A stretch of 64,000 nucleotides of DNA from Primulina eburnea (GCF_022965805.1 NW_027331355.1:124001-188000); one strand, 5' to 3'; positions 37,301 through 46,713 are shown, counted from the first letter of the stretch. Translations and numbers: made by a program. Notes: generated by a model not told the origin, from the sequence alone.

Positions 37301-40300
37301 TAAAATTATTCATGTTTACTCCTATCTCATAAACATAATGTGCGGAAAAAATATGTTCCTCGGGTTAGCGTGTGCACATCCAGCTTCGCCTTCTCACTCT
37401 TCAGTGCCTCCAGTCTCCTCATCAATATGCTCACCTGAATTATTCACAACTAGTGAGTCTAAAGACTCAACACACCTGAATCATTATAACAAGTACATAT
37501 ACATAACATGTAACAGTGAAAAGTACTGTAATATATATACATTTCATAATTTTAAAAGCTTAAACTTAAACATATCGCGTCAAAAAATAGCGTGTCCAAA
37601 ACATGTCTCATCATATCAACATGTACGTGTCCAAAACATGCCGGGTTAAGAACTTTCGAAATGGAGGCTGCTGAATGGGGAGGGCGGTCGTGTGCTTTAG
37701 ATTAGGTTTAGGGTTAGGGTTGATTGGTTTTATAAACAAAATATTAGTGTATAATGGGCCTTAATTAAAATAAATGAGTTTAAAAGGGTTTTAGGCCCAT
37801 TATGCAATAAAACAAACCTGTTAAGCCCAATAACATTCTTGAAAAATATTTCGTTTTGGGACGTTTTTGAAAATTTTGCCGTAATCCTCAAAAAGTCATC
37901 TGAATCATTAAAATTTGTGTATCGATTAAAAAATATAACCCGGCATGTAAAAATACTAAACCAAGGCACATTTAAAAAAATCATACATAAATACACCATA
38001 AATTAAATAATTAAAAATAATTATTTAATAAAAATATTTTTCCTGAATATCCCCGCTCTCGTTCCTCGTTCGAGCGCAAATTAAATAATTAAAAATAATT
38101 ATTTAATAAAAATATTTTTCCTGAATATCCCCGCTCTCGTTCCTCGTTCGAGCGCAAATGCAACTTAAAACCCTAATGCATGAAACTTTAAAAAACCAAT
38201 GAAAGAAACACCTAATCATGCATTAAATGCATAAAAATCATTAAACACATATTTGAAATAAAAGCCTAGATTGCAAGCAGTCTGATTACGTAGTTCGAAT
38301 TTCGTAGACCTTACACGATATATAACTTATACGATTCGTTTTAAAACTTGGACCGGGGTCCCGGTTTTAACCCGAATTAGCCCGAAACAACATATATCAA
38401 ACAAATTAAGACCCTCGGAAAATACCTAGCGGCTGCTGGATAGAAACGACACTTTGCAATCCTACAAAACCCTAGGGTCGAGCCTTGCACTATCCGAACA
38501 TAGCACACTCTATACTAGACCAACCCGAAACTAGACCACCTTTGGACAGAGACCAAGCCATGGACCCGTCCTGGACCGACCAAACCACGCCCATAGCCCC
38601 ATGCGGTTGCACCCGCTATTCCCCGAAATCACCCAAGTTGCACCAACCTTCGACTTAGTTCCTTCGACCGGACCTTCGAACATGAATAGCGGGGTTCGAG
38701 CTATCTCAGGCCATGACTCAAACCCACCAGGGTCTGGTCCAAGGCTTGGAACATCCCTTGCACCGCCAACTCACTTGTAACTCACGATCTATCCCTATCT
38801 GAAACACTCAACCAAGAACGCGATTGGCCCTCACCAAAATGTGGCCAACCCGAGACCCGAACACCTTGAAACCCTAACTCTCAACATGTACCGCCCCTTA
38901 GCACCTCAAATCGGCAGCCTCTTACACAAGAACAACAAAACCGTGAGTTACATGCAAAGAACGTGGATATCTTATGACAAAAATAGCACCCAACTTACGC
39001 CACCTGATAGATTGAATGTTTCTAACTCAAAAACATACAAACAACATATAATGATGTGAATGATGTAAAGAAACGAGATATAGGCGTGCCTTTGCGTTAT
39101 TACGCTCAAAAACCTTGATACCAACGCGTAGAACTTTCACTGGAGAGACGGGGAAGGATTTATTTGAAAATCTAGGGGAAAATTCAAAGAAGTTTCTGCA
39201 ATTATTTTCTAGAATAACTGCTGGAGGTTGAAGGAGGGGCGGCCGAATGATGGAGGTAGGGTTAGGGTTTGGGAGGGTAGGGTTAATAAATAAAATATAT
39301 GCAAAATGGGCCCTAATTAAATTTAACGAGGATAAGTAGGATTCTAGGCCCAAAATATTTTAAAATAAGCCCATTAAGTTAAAAAAAAACTCTCGAAAAA
39401 TATTTCGTTTAGGTATGTTTTTAAAAATATTGACCGAAACTTCAAAAAGTCCTCCGACTTGCTAAAATTTACGTACCGGTTTAAAATATGACCCAACAAG
39501 TAAAAATGCTCTACCTAGGCCCATTTTTGAAAATCTCACTTATTTACAACATATAATTATAAATAATTATTTAATAAAAATATTTTTCCTTAATTGTCAC
39601 TGGTCTCCATTCCTTGTTCGAGCGCAAAGTACTACTAAAAGTCCTAATGTATGAAATCTTATTGAACCATGAAACAAAACACATATCCATGCAATAATCA
39701 TGCATTTAAAGATTTAAAATAATTAAACACATATTTTAGTAAAACCCTAGATTGCATGCAGTGAGGTTACGTAGTTCGAATTTCCTAGACCTTACAAGTA
39801 TCATAAAAAACTTCACAAGTATGTTTATCAAAATTAACTTGTAAATTATAATCACACAATTGGCTAATGCTTAAAAAAATTTATTTTAGTCCCTCGACAT
39901 GTTGCATATATATTGTGGAGCTTCGGCAGTCCTTCAACATTCAGTGTTCCTGTTCGAACAATCCTTTCTTTTGCTCCCCTTCCATAGGTTACTATACCGC
40001 TTTTTTGTTCAACGTAGTTTGTGAGATGTTCTCATGAACATGTAATGGGACGTGATCTTCCACTATAAAGGTATCAGTGACTTGCAGTGTTAGTTTTTAA
40101 CAAAGTATACATAACATTACAATTAATTTTTACCTTTGGTATCCAAATTTTCCGTAAGTGAGTCTATAGTTGGAGGTGTTGCGGGAGGTGTGGCAACACT
40201 AGGAAACATCCGATTTACTCTGTTGTTCATGCAGTGTTCTCTAATCTTAAAATTGTAGGGTTTGATATGACCGGGTTTAAAACAGTAATGACAAACATAC

Positions 40301-43300
40301 TTGCGTTTATTTGGCTTCGGCTTTTGAGCAGCAAGTTGTGTTTTTGGTGGAGATATCTTAATCGTAGATGTAGCTTGTGGCTGTTTAGACGTATCAACTT
40401 TTTATTTCACAAAAACAATTGGTTTAGATGATGATTCTCCAACTTCAAAGACATTGTCTGTGAAGCCTAATCCATCTTATCGTCTCTTCCTTTCATCAAC
40501 ATGGAATCAAGCTTAGATGTACTTGAGTTGAACTTGGCAAGAGTTTCAGTCACCTTTTTAAGCTCATATTTGGTTTTGCACAATTCAAAATATTTTTTGC
40601 TTAAGATCAGTTTGAGTTTGGCAATTACAGACTTCAACCCTCTATTCTCCTTTGTGAGAGTTGTCTTCAACTTGTTTCTCTTAATCCTGTCAGCATATAA
40701 CTCATCATATAGTTTTTTGTACACTCTGTATAGTGATTTCTTCATCATCAGCTTCCAAATCTTCTTCTGCTTTTAAAATTTTTGAAGTTACTGAATTAAG
40801 ACGTAGTGATTTTGAACAGGTGTTCCAGCCAGGTGTTGCAACACCCGAGGCAATACCTAGTGGATTTACTTGTAACCAACGTTTTTCTTCCAGAATTGTA
40901 GTCATGTAGGTGTGGTTATCTTCTTTATTGGATTCATCCTTCTCATCAGATTCCTCATCACTTAGGAAAAGATAATGTCTTTTTATTCTTGCGGGATCTG
41001 TTCGCACATTGTTGGCATAATGTCCAAGCCATTACATTCTCTGCATTGCACAGAGTCAAATCTTTTCGGATTAAGCTAGCTCTTGTCTTCATTCCTTTGC
41101 CAAAAAACTTTCCTTGGGCAGGAAACTTCTATGGTTTTCAAGAGCAGTGTTGCTGGGGAATTTCGATGGCTGCCCACTCTTCTTTTTGTCTCGAATCCTC
41201 TTCAAATAATATACAAACTTCTTCGTGATATAGGAGATAAGAGTACTCACAAAGATCCGACTCATTAACTTCATTTGACAGTTGAAGAAGATCATTATAG
41301 GATTCGCTTGATACCTGGAAAGCGATCGTCCTACCCTTATCCTTCTTCTGCATATCCATGTTCATCTCGAAGGTGCGGAGTGAGCTTATCAGATGTTCTA
41401 ATGCAATTAGAGTTATGTCTTTTGCTTCATCAATTGAACAAATTTTAATATTAAATCGTTCGGGCAGTGATTGTTTTTGTTTCTTCCATCATCAGATTCT
41501 CAAATTTGGACGTCAGCATTCTCAACTTCGTTCTTCGCACACTTTCAGATCCTTCTCAATGTTACTGAAGGATTTCCCATGCATCCTTAGTCGATACACA
41601 GTTTGTAATCAAGCTGAACATATTTAGGTCGACTGAGGTGAAAATAGCGTTTAAAGCCTTTGAAATGTGATTCGAAGCTTGTAATTCCTCAGCTTTCCAT
41701 TCGTTTTCAGGACTTATCAGGCTATCGCCATCTCCATCTATTCTTTTCAGTGGACTCCAACCGCTGAGAACATGTTGCCACGCTCTTTCATCTATGGATT
41801 TAATGTATATTTTGATCTTGACTTTCCATAGATTGTAGTTGGATCCATCCAAAACAGGTGGATGAAGTGATGTTTTTTCATGTGACGCGTCCATTGATTG
41901 AGCGAACTGTTAAACAAAATAACTTGACAGCACTTAGTATATCAAGATACTACATTGATACCACTTGCTGGGGGGGTGGGGGGGGGGGTGAATATTCTGT
42001 TTAACATAAACAATAAAAATTTGTGTGTATCAGATTTAAATATTGTCCCAGATTGTGACACTTACTGACAACATACAACAGAATAATATAACACACAAAT
42101 AAATAACTTAAACCAACATAACTCAAAATAAATTGTGCACAAGTATATATAATTCCGCGGTGCCTTAGGCCAAAATAATCATTATAAAACAACTTGAGTT
42201 TACAAAAACCAAAATTAGTGGTTTTAACGAAAAGTAATTTTCTCAACACGTTAAGAAAACAAATTGTTTTCTAAAACAAATAATCAGAATAAGCATAATT
42301 AAGAAAGCAAAACACGGTGTCGAAAACTAAAGTAATAAAAACACGATCTTCAGCCAACATTTTTCACGCGTGTTGTCTGCAAATGTCTCCAACAATCACG
42401 ACAACACGTGAAATAGCACTCTTCAAAACAACAACGTCCTTGTGAATTATTTTTCTCTGAAGTTCACGGCGTGCAAAAGTGCAAAAGTACGCAACCACCA
42501 AAAAGCAAATCCACCAGCCGAAAAGTAGAAAGTCAAAAGTCAAAAGCCCGAAAAGCCAAAATCAAAAGTTCAAGCCTTTTTCCTTAGCTTGTTTTTCTTA
42601 TTTATAGCCTCCTTTTCTCCTAGGGTTTATCTCCAAAAAGAATTTAACAAGATATGGAAAAAAGATTTTTATTAGAAATAAACTTTTTTTAAATAATAAT
42701 GCCATATCATAAAATTCTTATCATAATTATCACATATATAGAAAAAGCAAAATCATTAATTAAATATTTCACACAATCTTATAAATAAGAACAATTTTAT
42801 TTCAAGGAATAAATTATATTTTAGAAACCAATAATATTTTTATTTTCAATTTATAAATATCATGACACATTTATTGGCTTTCCCTTTTTTAGTGAGAAAT
42901 ATCTATCTATTTAAAAAAAGGGTTTGGTTAAATCATACTACCAACATATCCTGGCAAGGCAATATTTTTTATGTGTTCTAAATATAGTTTAATTTTTATA
43001 CCTAATATCTTTTTCTCTGTTTTTTTACCAATCTACCATTTTTATTAAATACATTAGCCAGTATCAACTAATTTTTTTTATCCTATTAAAATATTCATTA
43101 AGTAAGTACAAAAGGTACTTTTCCAATAATTTTTTTTTAATTTATATGAAAATATATGAAATGGAAGAAGTACAAAATAAACAAAGTACCAACAGATACA
43201 TGATATTCCGAGCAAATAAAAGATAATACAACACAAATAAGTTTATGAAACTAATCGAGATATTTGTTGGCTTTCCCTTTCTACCATGCAATCTGATTAA

Positions 43301-43777
43301 AATATAGGCGAAGTAAGAGAGAATGATAATCATTAGCTTAGTTTTAATATCTGTTTTTTTGTATTTGAACTATAACCAGACGGGAACAGGATTCATAAAA
43401 GCGGACGACACCAAAGGGAAATGTTTCAGCCTCACACCAAATTCTTCTGTTGCTGAACACCATGACTCATGCAGGGGAAACCCTGCTACTAATGACTGGA
43501 TTCCAGCTAAAGGTGATACGGTAATTAAATAAATAATTTACTTCTTTATATTTATTACTGTTAATTCCTCATTTTGATTTTTATTATTTTCTTTTAACCA
43601 CAACAATAGACTGATATTTATTCTTGAGATAGTCATAAATTAATGTAAATATATATTTTTAATCAGGAAAAGATAGGCAAACAATCTTTTTTTTTTAATA
43701 ATTGTATTTAATTCTAATCGCAATCTCATTTTGTGCAGGTGAGTTTTATCTCCGGCAAGCCCAACCGGAGTGAGTGA
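22171..43777 (+). CDS. MEE59: MEE59-like protein gene, four exons with a giant retrotransposon-filled intron
   Basis: Splicing 22171-22389, 22470-22568, 43380-43520 and 43739-43777 gives one open reading of 165 codons ending in TGA. All introns have GT-AG borders and every exon boundary falls between codons. The protein starts [11 protein letters not shown], has an [12 protein letters not shown] motif near residue 35, an acidic [13 protein letters not shown] segment in exon 2, HHT-TGTGFIK across the exon 2/3 joint, NPATNDWIP in exon 3 and ends SGKPNRSE. From memory these blocks match the small plant family of maternal effect embryo arrest 59 (Arabidopsis MEE59), whose biochemical role is unclear to me. 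No signal peptide or membrane segment is apparent. The 20.8-kb second intron holds three nested retroelement insertions, all antisense to the gene. The intact frame and splice sites argue that it is still functional. Confidence 0.78.
22470..22568 (+). CDS. MEE59: MEE59-like exon 2
   Basis: The acceptor TTTTGCAG ends at 22469. There are 33 codons ([15 protein letters not shown] to DKNHHT), and the donor GTATGT is at 22569. It joins in frame to exon 3, 20.8 kb away. Confidence 0.8.
22651..23542 (-). repeat. Copia D 3' LTR
   Basis: 892 bp, homologous to 41966-42867, sharing TATTCTGTTTAACATA at one end and GGAATAAATTATAT near the other. It contains a run of GAAAAG-like words around 23165-23220. 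Confidence 0.75.
23543..23558 (-). promoter_or_regulatory. Polypurine tract of copia D
   Basis: The minus strand reads TCTAGAAGAGAAAAAA immediately before the 3' LTR. Confidence 0.65.
23763..25716 (-). pseudogene. Env-like third ORF of copia D, broken
   Basis: Downstream of RNase H the minus strand holds a third coding region in several frames. The N-terminal part (25716-25423) is proline-rich and acidic, with a basic VRRSKRHAG end, then a stop. A Ser/Asp/Glu-rich segment follows (25414-24926). Next comes a segment of the plant-transposon-associated domain (24870-24550, [19 protein letters not shown]), then a frame containing [17 protein letters not shown] (about 24500), and a C-terminal stretch (24374-23763). 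Position, size and order match the env-like or ORF3 region of SIRE1-type copia elements. Its function is unproven even in that family. No clear signal peptide is visible and frameshifts break it. Confidence 0.65.
25717..26560 (-). other. Non-coding spacer between RNase H and env-like ORF
   Basis: About 840 bp of AT-rich sequence without a convincing ORF. A spacer here is usual in env-like Sireviruses, where the third ORF is thought to be expressed from a separate transcript. I see no specific splice or promoter signal that I trust. Confidence 0.4.
26561..28058 (-). pseudogene. Copia D reverse transcriptase and RNase H, broken
   Basis: The RT fingers start near 28058 ([30 protein letters not shown]). 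The palm and thumb lie in 27527-27058, with [12 protein letters not shown] and a catalytic DDIIFGAS segment in a neighbouring frame. RNase H follows (26980-26777: [19 protein letters not shown]), and further left the CDNTSAIDISK-type motif appears with stops. At least four frame changes are needed, so no active enzyme can be made. Confidence 0.75.
28099..28373 (-). pseudogene. Copia D pre-integrase remnant joined to integrase-RT linker
   Basis: From the gypsy C junction leftward the reading is [20 protein letters not shown] and then [10 protein letters not shown], the GAG-pre-integrase motif. It switches at about 28270 into an acidic linker ([26 protein letters not shown]) that normally sits between integrase and RT. 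The catalytic integrase core and its DD-E triad are absent, which shows a deletion of about a kilobase. Confidence 0.65.
28379..31876 (-). repeat. Gypsy C 3' LTR, split by a solo Sirevirus LTR
   Basis: Ends TGAAACGTC (left, plus strand) and CATACA (right). Without the nested solo LTR it is about 2.1 kb. It shares with the LARD LTRs the GATGTCC-CGCCGCC block and GGATCCATCG (29020-29070, minus) and the palindrome at 28793-28808. Confidence 0.8.
29332..30722 (-). mobile_element. Solo LTR of the Sirevirus-like family
   Basis: 1391 bp from TGATGGCTTGG to TTCCAACA, homologous to the LTR at 3704-5097 (shared blocks GAGCTGCAATAGCTCGTGTT and CATCAGTTGAACAC). The right flank is ATGAC (30723-30727) and the left flank is ATGC, consistent with a target duplication that lost one base. 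It contains a (GT)n run at 29906-29923. No internal sequence is present, so the element recombined to a solo LTR. Confidence 0.75.
31877..31893 (-). promoter_or_regulatory. Polypurine tract of gypsy C
   Basis: The minus strand reads TAAGGAGGGAGGAAT immediately before the 3' LTR terminus TGTATGGGG. Confidence 0.7.
31894..33340 (-). pseudogene. Gypsy C integrase with chromodomain-like tail, broken
   Basis: The zinc motif ([21 protein letters not shown]) lies in 33177-32971 and ends at a stop. The core continues in 32958-32599 with all three catalytic positions recognisable: [21 protein letters not shown] and [12 protein letters not shown]. The C-terminal part appears as [16 protein letters not shown] and an [16 protein letters not shown] tail (32185-31994). 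Several stops and a frameshift near 32290-32580 separate the pieces. This is the cDNA-joining enzyme of the element, not intact. Confidence 0.8.
33350..34787 (-). pseudogene. Gypsy C reverse transcriptase and RNase H, broken
   Basis: RT fingers at 34787-34524 ([34 protein letters not shown]). The palm is frameshifted around 34350. The catalytic strand [11 protein letters not shown] is intact at 34267-34085, followed by the connection domain ([16 protein letters not shown], 34078-33863). RNase H at 33859-33350 has all its main acidic motifs ([24 protein letters not shown]) and ends in [17 protein letters not shown]. About three nonsense or frameshift mutations separate the parts. Confidence 0.82.
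34798..35300 (-). pseudogene. Gypsy C aspartic protease, one stop
   Basis: The catalytic motif [13 protein letters not shown] (about 35230) and the second hallmark block [13 protein letters not shown] (about 35010) are both present. One in-frame stop near 35072 separates them. It is a retropepsin-type protease that would process the polyprotein. Confidence 0.78.
35301..35799 (-). other. AT-rich gap between gag and protease in gypsy C
   Basis: About 500 bp without coding similarity, rich in TTCGAAAATT-like words. In gypsy C relatives gag and protease are continuous, so this is probably an insertion or a diverged stretch. No element ends are recognisable. Confidence 0.4.
35800..36790 (-). pseudogene. 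Gypsy C gag, frameshifted
   Basis: It begins at 36788 ([14 protein letters not shown]), proline-rich, then [21 protein letters not shown] frameshift near 36540 moves the reading to the 36517 frame ([23 protein letters not shown]) and another moves it to 36375-36046 ([24 protein letters not shown]). A Cys/His stretch ([12 protein letters not shown]) of the zinc-knuckle region is visible near 35960. Structural protein of the element. Confidence 0.78.
37043..37054 (-). promoter_or_regulatory. Degenerate primer-binding site of gypsy C
   Basis: The minus strand reads TGGTATCGAATC, against the usual TGGTATCAGAGC. It lies two bases from the LTR start at 37057. Confidence 0.6.
37057..38315 (-). repeat. 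Gypsy C 5' LTR, internally deleted
   Basis: It starts TGAAACGTC like the 3' LTR. It matches 28379-28960 up to about 37640, then jumps to the other end of the LTR and finishes with the terminus ACCTTACA at 38308-38315. The GATGTCC-CGCCGCC block is missing. It includes an exact 78-bp tandem duplication (38001-38156). Confidence 0.7.
38316..39796 (-). repeat. Second, partial gypsy C-family LTR in tandem
   Basis: It matches gypsy C 3' LTR sequence from ACGATTCGTTTTAAAACTTGG to the terminus CCTTACA at 39796, which is followed by the target duplication. It keeps about 520 bp (38620-39140) that the 28379-31876 LTR lacks. Its other end is missing, so a recombination joint lies at 38315/38316. Confidence 0.65.
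39802..40140 (-). pseudogene. Copia D pre-integrase region (right side of gypsy C)
   Basis: Minus-strand readings [17 protein letters not shown] and [14 protein letters not shown] belong to the copia region between protease and integrase. They continue into the gypsy C target site at CEVFYD. The protease DSG motif that should lie upstream is not found. Confidence 0.65.
40234..41894 (-). pseudogene. Copia D gag, broken
   Basis: It opens at 41894 ([17 protein letters not shown], then [12 protein letters not shown]), the start of the long Sirevirus-type gag, with [10 protein letters not shown] about 105 residues in. Frames shift several times through 41365 and 41007. A Lys/Leu-rich coiled-coil-like segment lies at 40748-40467. 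A CCHC-like knuckle near 40290 reads CHYCFKPGH, but its last Cys is replaced by Asn. Particle-forming protein, no longer intact. Confidence 0.72.
41966..42867 (-). repeat. Copia D 5' LTR
   Basis: About 902 bp, partner of 22651-23542. It starts with a G-rich run (41966-41990) directly beside the primer site (minus strand TGGTATCAATGTAGT, 41950-41963). The right end is placed at CATGACA by analogy with CTCCACA of the other LTR. Confidence 0.7.
42868..43379 (+). other. Native 3' part of intron 2
   Basis: AT-rich with no element hallmarks. TTGGCTTTCCCTTT occurs twice (about 42873 and 43268). It ends with a T-rich tract and acceptor CCAG at 43376-43379. Confidence 0.5.
43380..43520 (+). CDS. MEE59: MEE59-like exon 3
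   Basis: 47 codons, [10 protein letters not shown] to WIPAKGDT, including the conserved [10 protein letters not shown] block. The acceptor is AACCAG and the donor GTAATT (43521). The reading is free of stops despite lying 20.8 kb from exon 2. Confidence 0.8.
43739..43777 (+). CDS. MEE59: MEE59-like exon 4 (coding part)
   Basis: The acceptor TTGTGCAG ends at 43738. Twelve codons, [12 protein letters not shown], then TGA. Intron 3 is 218 bp. The C-terminal KPNRSE repeats the protein's own N-terminal motif. Confidence 0.75.
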   Translation: MSFISGKPNRSE

Positions 43778-44489
43778 GATCAAATCCATTTGGACTTTAC
43801 CCACTATCTCTCTCTTTTTGTGTTGTTTGTTTTTTAATAATAATGACATTTCGTCTCTCGTTTCATCTTGGTTGGCATATTTGACACTTTTATTCCCAAT
43901 GCGTGGTGAAAAAAAATTTGGTTTTGTAGAAACAAATTTGAAGTTAAAGGTTTTGTTGGTTCACCGAACAAAATCAAGGATTTAGTGTCAGATGCAAATT
44001 ATGCAAGATTAAGTTATATCATTAATCGGTTATGAAAAAATGATAAGGGGTGTGATTATTCAAAATTTTAAAATAACTGTGTGCTGGTTTATGTAGTTTC
44101 TGTTTCTTTATTCATTTTAGCACAAATTGGAGGAGGTAACAATTGAATTCGTAATTTCGAACCCACCCTTTTTCTGTGCTTGAAAAAGGGCGTGAGAAAT
44201 TATTCTTTCACAATCCTAAAAACGGAGTCCCTATACAACAGACGGTGGTGGATTCTTAGAATTTGAATCGCAAAATATTTACTGATTTGAATTACGAATT
44301 TAGAGATCTTGTCCATAAATCTCGTGTTTTTGGTGAGAGTCCGTTTGAAAATAGTATACACTGTGTAGGGTAGAACTCTAAAAAATAAGAGCACAAATAC
44401 TTGAACGATTGTTTTGTTTTCTTACAAATACAACATTACTAGTCTGCAATCCCAGGCTTCATGTGGAATACATCTTCAACTAAAATAGC
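43778..44489 (+). other. 3' flank of the MEE59-like gene
   Basis: The 3' UTR should lie in the first few hundred bases; no unambiguous polyadenylation signal stands out. A 22-bp word at 43996-44017 recurs at 47457-47478. No other gene is visible. Confidence 0.45.
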
Positions 44490-44649
44490 TGTTGGGTCAT
44501 CGTATTCTCGCACCCAAGATGCAGCAGACGTTTAAAAATTTTGTTTTCGGGCGTCGTGTGTTCAAAAACATTCATAGGGCGTTTAGAATTACACCTTTGC
44601 GTATTAAACGTTGGGCTCCAAACTTCCAGTTTTTAAGCGGAGATAGCCC
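44490..44649 (-). repeat. Old copia E-family LTR (left fragment)
   Basis: It starts TGTTGGGTCATCG and resembles the inverted LTR starts at 47479 and 63839 (CTCGCACCC, GTTTAAAAATTTTG). It is interrupted at 44649 by the solo LTR and continues at 46714. Confidence 0.6.
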
Positions 44650-46708
44650 TGTTAGAGTAGATGTCCTGCAAGCTAATTGTTGGTGAGGGATTTAATTGAC
44701 TCAGTTTTAATAAACAATCTTTATTTTAATATAATTTAACTTTTAGTGGTTACGTTAACATCTTTATCTGTATACCCATGCAATCAGCATAGATAAATTT
44801 CTTGATTATGCTATAATACAAATGAATCGTAATTCGATGTTGAAACTCATTTGTAAACACTGTATATTCTAAATTCGTTCCCAGTCGATTCAGTCGCTTA
44901 AAACATGCATAAAGGTCGCTGGAGCTCGAGAATAGCATCTGTGATGTTGTGTACTGCGTTTCTGGATAAGGGCATAGAGATGTCCAAACATGCAGATGAG
45001 TAGTCATATGATGATTATACCGAACAACCCTCCCTCGGACTTTCCAAGTGGTTATCATTCATCGAGAGGATAAGTCCGTGGTTATGATTGTACACCATTA
45101 GTCCTTACGATCCGGGACAAAACTGAGGCTCTATATGCTAGGGCTGTGCTTTGACTCGTTTACCGTCTCCATGAGAGTCATCAGGTGGCGAGGTTGGGTA
45201 CAGTTGCGACACATAAAGAAGCCAGTGAATTGTAGTCGTGGATTCACCGTTCACCTACAGGTGTGGATATCCTGTGTGATCTGATGAAATAATAGTGCAT
45301 GGAATCTCTTGCCATAGTATGAGATGTACGTTGGAGAAGGAGTTCTCCAATAGTATACACGATGCCACTATTATAGTTATCACATAGTTATCGAATTAAT
45401 ATGAAACCCTCGATGAACCAATGGTTGCAGATTCGATTGGCATATATGAGATGAAGGGACCGTACTGTACGTTAATCATAATCGACTGGTTCTTGTAGGC
45501 ACTATCAGTGATACCTAGGAGATCATGGGGTGATGCTACTAGACTCTCTTACCATGATCCGATGGGTGCAATCAGAAATGAGTTCTGACATTCTTGATAA
45601 GGTGTTGATGAAAAGAATGAGGCTAACTAGGGTAAACCCGAATAAATGATTGTGTCATGAATCACAAAGAGATGTGAACCCAAGGCTAGCTGTATCTCTG
45701 AACCATTGAGGGTCACACAAGAACTGGATCGTTTGTTCCCATTGAGAGAATAAATTCAAGGAGTTGAATTTATATTTTGATATAGTAAATTCGAGTAGTT
45801 GAATTTATGATAATTAAATTTTGAGAAAATAAATTCAAGAAGGTGAATTTATAAGATAGTAAATTCAAGAATTTGAATTTATGAAATTTGGAGAGAATAA
45901 ATTCAAGGAGTTGATTTATAAAATTTGATAATTTAATTTATTGAACTCAAAAGTTGGGTTTATTAAATATTAAATTTTGGATGTGATAAAATTCAAGGAG
46001 TTGAATTTATAATTTAAATATTAAATTCAAATGTTGAATTTATAAGGTATTTAAATTAAATGTAATGGGTATATGTATAATGTGCTTGTAGGAGTACAAG
46101 ACCAACATACATATTATTAAAGTTCTTAATTAGAATTTAAAATATTAATAAATTAATTAAACTAGTTGGACTAGGATAATTAATTGATTAAGTCCATTAA
46201 GTGTTTAATTTAATTAATGGGTCATAAGCTTATATATATGTGTATTATGCTTAGGGTTAGAAATAATTCATTCATACTTTTTGAAAACCTTAGCCTCCAT
46301 CCTTGATACTCTCGAAAAACCTCTCCTCTCCTCTCAAAAGAATTCGGCCACCTTAAAGGAATTTTAGGGTTTGAGCCGTCTATCGATATTTGATTTGCAA
46401 CGCAAAAGTTCTTCTAATTTTTCTAGTGCAAATTAGAAGAGGAACAAATCATCTAGTCGTTGACCTGATTAGAAGAAATGAGTCCTTGAAGAACGTTCAT
46501 AGGGATTCATCAAGAGATAGATCTGTCAATACTGGATTAGTTGGAGCCCAGTGATTTAATCACCAAATGTATAATTGTTAACTCTCTATGAATGTTTATG
46601 ATAAAACCATACAAGTGCCCAAACCCAAACATATTTTGATTGTCAAAATAAAATAAAAATTTTAAAACTTCCGCTGCATTTGTGGCACGAGAAAACCGAG
46701 ATCCAACA
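44650..46708 (+). mobile_element. Solo LTR of the copia E family
   Basis: 2059 bp from TGTTAGAGTAG to GATCCAACA, flanked by the perfect 5-bp duplication AGCCC (44645-44649 and 46709-46713). It is the inverted counterpart of 47479-49463. There is no internal sequence. It contains an array of imperfect hairpins (45752-46041). The ORFs inside it are LTR DNA. Confidence 0.85.
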
Positions 46709-46713
46709 AGCCC

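Larger units (their letters stand above)
28374..39801 (-). mobile_element. Ty3/gypsy chromovirus-type element C with target duplications
   Basis: Minus strand: 5' LTR region 37057-39796, primer site about 37043-37054, gag-pol 36790-31900, polypurine tract 31877-31893 and 3' LTR 28379-31876. AGTAT flanks it (28374-28378 and 39797-39801). It lies inside copia D's pre-integrase codons; the copia reading resumes on each side (CEVFYD on the right, VCVMTHT on the left). It is the most complete gypsy coding region in the window, though interrupted by several stops and frameshifts. Confidence 0.85.
22651..42867 (-). mobile_element. Sirevirus-like Ty1/copia element D with env-like ORF
   Basis: On the minus strand: 5' LTR 41966-42867, primer site 41950-41963, gag, a residual pre-integrase region (split by gypsy C), RT, RNase H, an env-like ORF, polypurine tract 23543-23558 and 3' LTR 22651-23542. 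Protease and the integrase core are deleted. CATTT occurs at both ends (22647-22651 and 42868-42872) and is the probable target duplication, offset by a base from the best LTR start. The long gag and extra 3' ORF fit the Sirevirus lineage. Confidence 0.8.
22569..43379 (+). other. Giant intron 2 of the MEE59-like gene
   Basis: 20,811 bp from GTATGT to AACCAG. Native intron sequence is limited to 22569-22650 and 42868-43379, about 0.6 kb. The rest is copia D with gypsy C and a solo Sirevirus LTR nested inside. All three are in antisense orientation to the gene. Confidence 0.8.

Noticed and set aside
45752..46041. CRISPR-like repeat array
   Set aside because: Repeats are hairpins with uneven spacing and no unique spacers, in a plant LTR. 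No cas genes.
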